In this document: one piece after another, positions 61,801 through 64,000 of the stretch
Layout: every line of letters starts with the position of its first letter
Numbering within the stretch: the first letter of the stretch is position 1
Origin: Oegoconia quadripuncta
Lineage: Eukaryota; Arthropoda; Insecta; Lepidoptera; Autostichidae
Length of the DNA: 64,000 bases
Direction of reading: 5' to 3'
Assembly (NCBI GenBank): GCA_949316235.1
Contig: OX438758.1
Coordinates: forward strand, 5,055,731 to 5,119,730
Translations under genes and position numbers: made by a program
The notes under the pieces: model-generated
The model's database searches: none
Told to the model about the DNA's origin: nothing
Seen by the model: the letters and a program-made list of their open reading frames with translations, nothing else

Positions 61801-63553
61801 TTGTAAATTATTCAATGATCGACAGGTATGGACAACACGTGTGTCCTGTGCGTGGAGTGTTTCAAGGTGTCGGCTCACAAACACCACAAGTACAAGATGG
61901 GCCAGTCGGGTGGCGGCGGGTGCTGCGACTGCGGCGACACGGAGGCCTGGAAGCGGGACCCCTTTTGTGAGCTGCACGCTGTGAGTGAGCCCACAATAAC
62001 ATACAGCCTCGGACAGATGTATTGAATAGTATGCATCGTCATCATCAACAGCCTTACGCTTGGGCCATAATGCATCACGCGGGCCCATTGCGGATTGGTG
62101 GATTTTTGTCTAGACTAGTGGCCACCTGACAGTGAGTGTTCTTAAGCCGTCCCTGCTGGCCACCGACTTTGCTTAAGGACTACCTTTAAATGTAAACAAC
62201 CGGGATCGACTATTTAACGTGCCGTTCGAAGCACGTGAACACTCGTTTATAATCCACCCATCCTACAACTGACCGCGCCAAACATTGCGTAACTTCGCTA
62301 ATCGAAAACTAACAGTGATTGCGACAGCTCCACTTATATATGCATAAAACCTGAATATTAATCCGTTAAATGGAACAAAGGGATAGCTTAAAAATACTGA
62401 CCGTCAGGTGGTCACTAGTCTGACTCAAATCCACCAATCCGCACTGGGCTCGCGTTTTTGATTATGGCCCATACCCTCACCCAGTGAGAGAAGGCTGTGG
62501 CCCAACAGTGGGGACGTGTACGTTAGAAAACCCCCAAGTGAACAAAATATTATATTATCCCAATAGACCAAACCAACTATGTTAAAGTTAAATATATTAG
62601 AAACGGCTCAACCGATTTCCATCAAACATGGCGAAGACTGCTCATCTAACCACCAACGAGTTTAATCTTAAATTTAAGAATATTTTTAATTTTAAAAAAT
62701 AAGAAGAAATCTCTCGAAAGACTGTAATATCATCGAACATCAAAACAAACACACACACACACACAACGTATATAGTTAACATACCGAACATTCGCACTAA
62801 GCAGTTCGACTCTTCATTCATAATGCGAACAGGCAAGGCATGGAACTCCCTTTCGGCGTCAGTCTTTCCTGAATCCTACAATCTTGAGATCTTCAAGAGC
62901 ATCCTTCATAGGCATCTACTGACGTCGCATGCTTCATCTACGGCCACATCGTCACTCATGTCGTCATTTGCAAAGGATTTTTCAACTGCTGGTATCTGAT
63001 TGAGCTGAAATTGGGCATATTTATGTAAGTTCGGGTGACTGACAATGCAATATTATGGTATCGAGTTGATCTAATGATCGATGTAGGGCCTGGAACTCCC
63101 TGATGGATAGTCGAAATTGAGCTAGTTAGGTTTGTTGCCATGAGCACTTTCCATTACACAAAATGACGAATGTCTGAAGATGGAGCCAGAAGATTGCGAC
63201 TGGAACTCCTTGATGGACTTCATGTTACTCGTCTTTGTACTAGAATAATGTGATAATCATGATGCAGCACTAAAAGCTTGTTTTTAAAACTATTTTGTAA
63301 ACCAAACTATCGTTGTATCTATATTGATTGAAACAAGTACAGGTTATTTTATTATTTTTAGTAGCCTTATTGATTGAAGGTTTCTTTAAAAATAATTTCA
63401 TTTCCAGGCACCAACGGACGAAGAGCAAGTGCCAGTAAACCTATGCTACACGACGTTGGAGCGTATGAGGATTGTTGCCTCTGTCTGTCTGACTTACTGC
63501 TACAGGCTGCTAACGCATGTCGATCACTCCCCCACCCTCCCCCAAGACCTCAG
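55658..63553 (+). CDS. UBR1: UBR1/UBR2-type E3 ubiquitin ligase, N-terminal exons
   Basis: Exons 55658-55844, 57061-57228, 61826-61980 and 63408-63553, with introns in phases 1, 1, 0 and 2 and GT/AG ends. The gene continues right of the window. N-recognins of this family bind destabilising N-terminal residues through the UBR box and ubiquitinate the substrate for the proteasome. The UBR box is complete: [65 protein letters not shown], with all the expected Cys and His ligands and the CDCGDTEAW signature. Upstream, [10 protein letters not shown] and [11 protein letters not shown] fit the UBR1/UBR2 N-terminus. UBR1 versus UBR2 cannot be settled (insects usually have one). The start at 55658 ([10 protein letters not shown]) is uncertain; see 41403-41505. 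Confidence 0.9.
55870..56300. repeat. LINE-derived tandem hairpins in UBR intron 1
   Basis: Bases related to the LINE end at 49250-49600 (CTTGCCCTGGTCCCAAT, CCTCTATCAGCCGTTA, ACGCCCTTTTCGTTCATAT) occur here folded on themselves. 55936-55951 and 55956-55971 are perfect 16-base inverted repeats with loop GAGG. 55991-56017 and 56025-56051 are 27-base inverted repeats with one mismatch. A third inverted piece (CGTGAATGATGAGAATCATTCACG) follows at 56247-56270. Confidence 0.75.
56103..56240 (-). repeat. CR1-like LINE fragment, direct duplicate 1
   Basis: GGTTTTTGTCCGACCTACAA AGAGTCCGACGTCTACGCTG CCCC, then TTTGATATCTTGTATTTAAA. Nearly identical to 56760-56925. Confidence 0.65.
56545..56700. repeat. 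RTE 3' end and an inverted piece of the CCGACGTC repeat
   Basis: CATCATCATATTAGCCGAAA, GACGTCCACTGCTGGACAAA and GGCCTCCCCCA is the reversed RTE 3' tail. GGGACAGCGACGACGGACTT then CTTGTCGGCCGGA at 56660-56693 is an inverted, diverged version of the block in the flanking duplicates. Confidence 0.5.
56715..56940 (-). repeat. CR1-like LINE fragment, direct duplicate 2
   Basis: The minus strand encodes [32 protein letters not shown], the equivalent of ASQYIYEN...[22 protein letters not shown] in the LINE at 57403-60090. It then runs into the non-homologous, basic block [18 protein letters not shown]. Confidence 0.65.
57061..57228 (+). CDS. UBR1: UBR gene exon: start of the UBR box
   Basis: The split codon GAT opens [20 protein letters not shown], and the exon ends in [20 protein letters not shown] plus one base. 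Acceptor GATTTTCAG, donor GTACGT. Confidence 0.9.
57246..57402 (+). repeat. Foldback arm grading into a minisatellite (left half)
   Basis: ATCACTGAACATCGAAATAC and TGTGGTTCGAAAGATCGTAG match the right arm of the foldback at 49715-50120 in reverse. The sequence then turns into units of GATACTCGTGATACTCTGTT GA.CGTAGTTCC, some shortened. Confidence 0.7.
57403..60090 (-). mobile_element. CR1-like (CR1/Kiri/Daphne group) LINE, 5'-truncated, antisense in UBR intron 2
   Basis: Minus-strand element from inside the endonuclease ([20 protein letters not shown]) to a 3' UTR with AATAAA and a hexamer tail of ATTTTC units (57403-57425 in reverse). Interrupts the minisatellite of which 57246-57402 and 60091-60235 are the two halves. 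Target-site duplication cannot be told apart from the repeat units. Clade placement is by look of the RT and C-terminus only. Confidence 0.82.
57698..60090 (-). pseudogene. CR1-like reverse transcriptase, N-terminally truncated
   Basis: About 797 codons of element origin without a stop. The last endonuclease part ([24 protein letters not shown] with Ser-Asp-His), then RT motifs [74 protein letters not shown] and [12 protein letters not shown]. The C-terminus reads [32 protein letters not shown]. The open frame extends upstream to 60277, but those residues come from the minisatellite and flanking sequence, so the ATG at 60275-60277 is not the element's start. Most of the endonuclease is missing. 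Confidence 0.85.
60091..60235 (+). repeat. Minisatellite and foldback arm (right half)
   Basis: Three 32-base units (GATACTCTGTTGATCGTAGT TCCGATACTCGT with small changes) followed by CAGTTGGTCGACACATTGCT TGTGCGATAAACCATACG, which continues the foldback arm of 49715-50120. Confidence 0.75.
60225..60325 (-). repeat. RTE-type fragment
   Basis: TGAACGTCCCACGCTGCTCT, GGTCTCCATTCGAAAACTTT and AATGCTCCACCTGCCATCAG. Same part of the element as 37855-37905. Confidence 0.5.
60388..60880 (+). repeat. SINE cluster: family C head, split family A, dispersed repeat
   Basis: 60388-60424 is a family C head (GCCGATTGGTGTGGTGGATA). 60425-60500 is a family A head with B box GGCGGGTTCGAATCCCG. 60507-60645 is the CACTCCCATTTGCCGA repeat. 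60646-60880 is a second family A body with its own B box (GGTCGCGGGTTCGAATCCCG), ending GATGGCGCTGTGTGTATG. The order shows stepwise insertion. Confidence 0.75.
60881..61270 (-). repeat. Mixed AT-rich DNA and RTE ORF2 fragment
   Basis: CCCACTGCTGGGCAAAGGCC, ATTCCTTGCTGAAAGAATCC and CTCATCACGCCATCGCTTTT TGAGCCTACCTCTGCC at 61128-61256 read in reverse as an RTE-like C-terminus. The remaining bases up to the UBR exon at 61826 show nothing recognisable. Confidence 0.5.
61826..61980 (+). CDS. UBR1: UBR gene exon: rest of the UBR box
   Basis: [21 protein letters not shown] then [20 protein letters not shown] and [11 protein letters not shown]. Acceptor GATCGACAG, donor GTGAGT, phase 0 out. GC-rich against the AT-rich intron. 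Confidence 0.93.
62059..62474. mobile_element. Foldback element in UBR intron 3
   Basis: Left arm 62059-62148 (TGGGCCATAATG ... GCGGATTGGTGGATTTTTGT CTAGACTAGTGGCCACCTGA ... TTCTTAAGC) is inverted at 62384-62474 (GCTTAAAAATACTGACCGTC AGGTGGTCACTAGTCTGACT ... CACCAATCCGC ... ATTATGGCCCA). Centre of about 235 bases without coding capacity. Confidence 0.75.
62746..62766 (+). repeat. (CA)n microsatellite
   Basis: AAACACACACACACACACAA, about nine CA units. Confidence 0.85.
62790..62960 (+). repeat. LINE ORF2 C-terminal fragment
   Basis: Encodes [40 protein letters not shown], like 38640-38935 (minus) and 43345-43482. Decayed. Confidence 0.6.
63408..63553 (+). CDS. UBR1: UBR gene exon after the UBR box
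   Basis: 48 codons plus two bases: [20 protein letters not shown] then [20 protein letters not shown]. Acceptor ATTTCCAG, donor GTGATT, phase 2. The next exon lies outside the window. Confidence 0.85.
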
Positions 63554-63579
63554 GTGATTTAAATTTTGTTTACATGACT

Positions 63580-63906
63580 ACTTTTTTTTTTATACACGAT
63601 CGGTTCGTACTTGACCTCAATCACACATGATGCTAAGTGAAGATGAGGTCGAAGGTGGAAGCGTACTGACCCGGAAACCTCAACACATTTGGGGGACTGG
63701 CTATCTTATCTCTGACAACCGGAACACAGCAATGCTATAAACATTGCTGTTTGGCGGCAGTTTTGATGGTGGTAGCTAGCCAGGCGGACATTTAATATGC
63801 CCTACCACCAACCGAACCGAGTACTAAATATGTACCCCGCTGGGGATCGAACCCGCGACCTCCGAATCGTAAACCCAATGTTGTTTACATTGAGACACTG
63901 AGGCGG
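63580..63906 (-). repeat. SINE family B, complete
   Basis: From the T run and GGTTCGTACTTGACCTCAAT to CATTGAGACACTGAGGCGG. Directly follows the UBR exon 63408-63553 by 26 bases, close to its donor. Confidence 0.85.
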
Positions 63907-63952
63907 ACTACTTCTATTGCTTCAGACTCTTAACTGGGCTATTACCACTGCT

Positions 63953-64000
63953 ACTTAGGCCCGTATTTGAGAATGTTGCTCGAGCATAGATCAGCGGTTG
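63953..64000. mobile_element. Left end of the AAGGCCTGTATTTTAGAATG MITE, cut by the window edge
   Basis: TTAGGCCCGTATTTGAGAAT GTTGCTCGAGCATAGATC matches the first half of 20636-20719. Confidence 0.6.

Noticed and set aside
61798..62088. 96-codon minus-strand frame across the UBR exon
   Set aside because: Shadow of the GC-rich UBR-box exon 61826-61980.

Overview
The window is eukaryotic, intron-rich, AT-rich nuclear DNA. The mix of interspersed repeats points to a moth or butterfly (Lepidoptera): several tRNA-derived SINE families, RTE-type tails ending in GAT repeats, (ATGT)n-linked short elements, mariner-like MITEs beginning TTAGGTCCTTACCTATG, and Jockey-, CR1- and I-type LINEs. Species cannot be named from sequence alone. 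All gene names rest on recognised protein families and on splice phases worked out by hand; no database search was run.

Three cellular genes are supported. (1) Minus strand, 603-8354: six phase-compatible exons of RBM28 (Nop4-type nucleolar RNA-binding protein) covering RRM2, an acidic linker, RRM3 and the start of RRM4. The gene runs off the left edge and its RRM1 exon was not found. (2) Plus strand, 16133-22610: NDUFAF7, the mitochondrial complex I assembly methyltransferase, complete in six exons with phase-0 introns, 439 aa, with a poly(A) signal. (3) Plus strand, 55658-63553: the N-terminal exons of a UBR1/UBR2-type N-recognin E3 ligase, including the whole UBR box. It runs off the right edge. 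A coding exon at 41403-41505 may be its true first coding exon, across a 14-kb intron.

Between and inside these genes the window is almost entirely transposon debris. 8.6-15.6 kb holds a foldback element, a U2 snRNA retrocopy with a 14-bp target-site duplication, and a 6-kb RNase H-bearing LINE that is itself broken by a second LINE fragment. 22.7-41.4 kb holds a Jockey-like LINE with an open ORF2, two hAT-type elements, terminal-inverted-repeat MITEs and SINEs. 41.5-55.6 kb has no recognised gene and carries mariner MITEs, RTE fragments, a foldback and a palindromic MITE. 57.4-60.1 kb is a CR1-like LINE inserted antisense in a UBR intron, inside a minisatellite that itself arose within a foldback element.

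No operon, CRISPR array, viral genome or gene cluster was seen. The most notable signals are the nested-insertion histories, the SINE/MITE palindromes, and an in-phase open reading frame inside NDUFAF7 intron 4.
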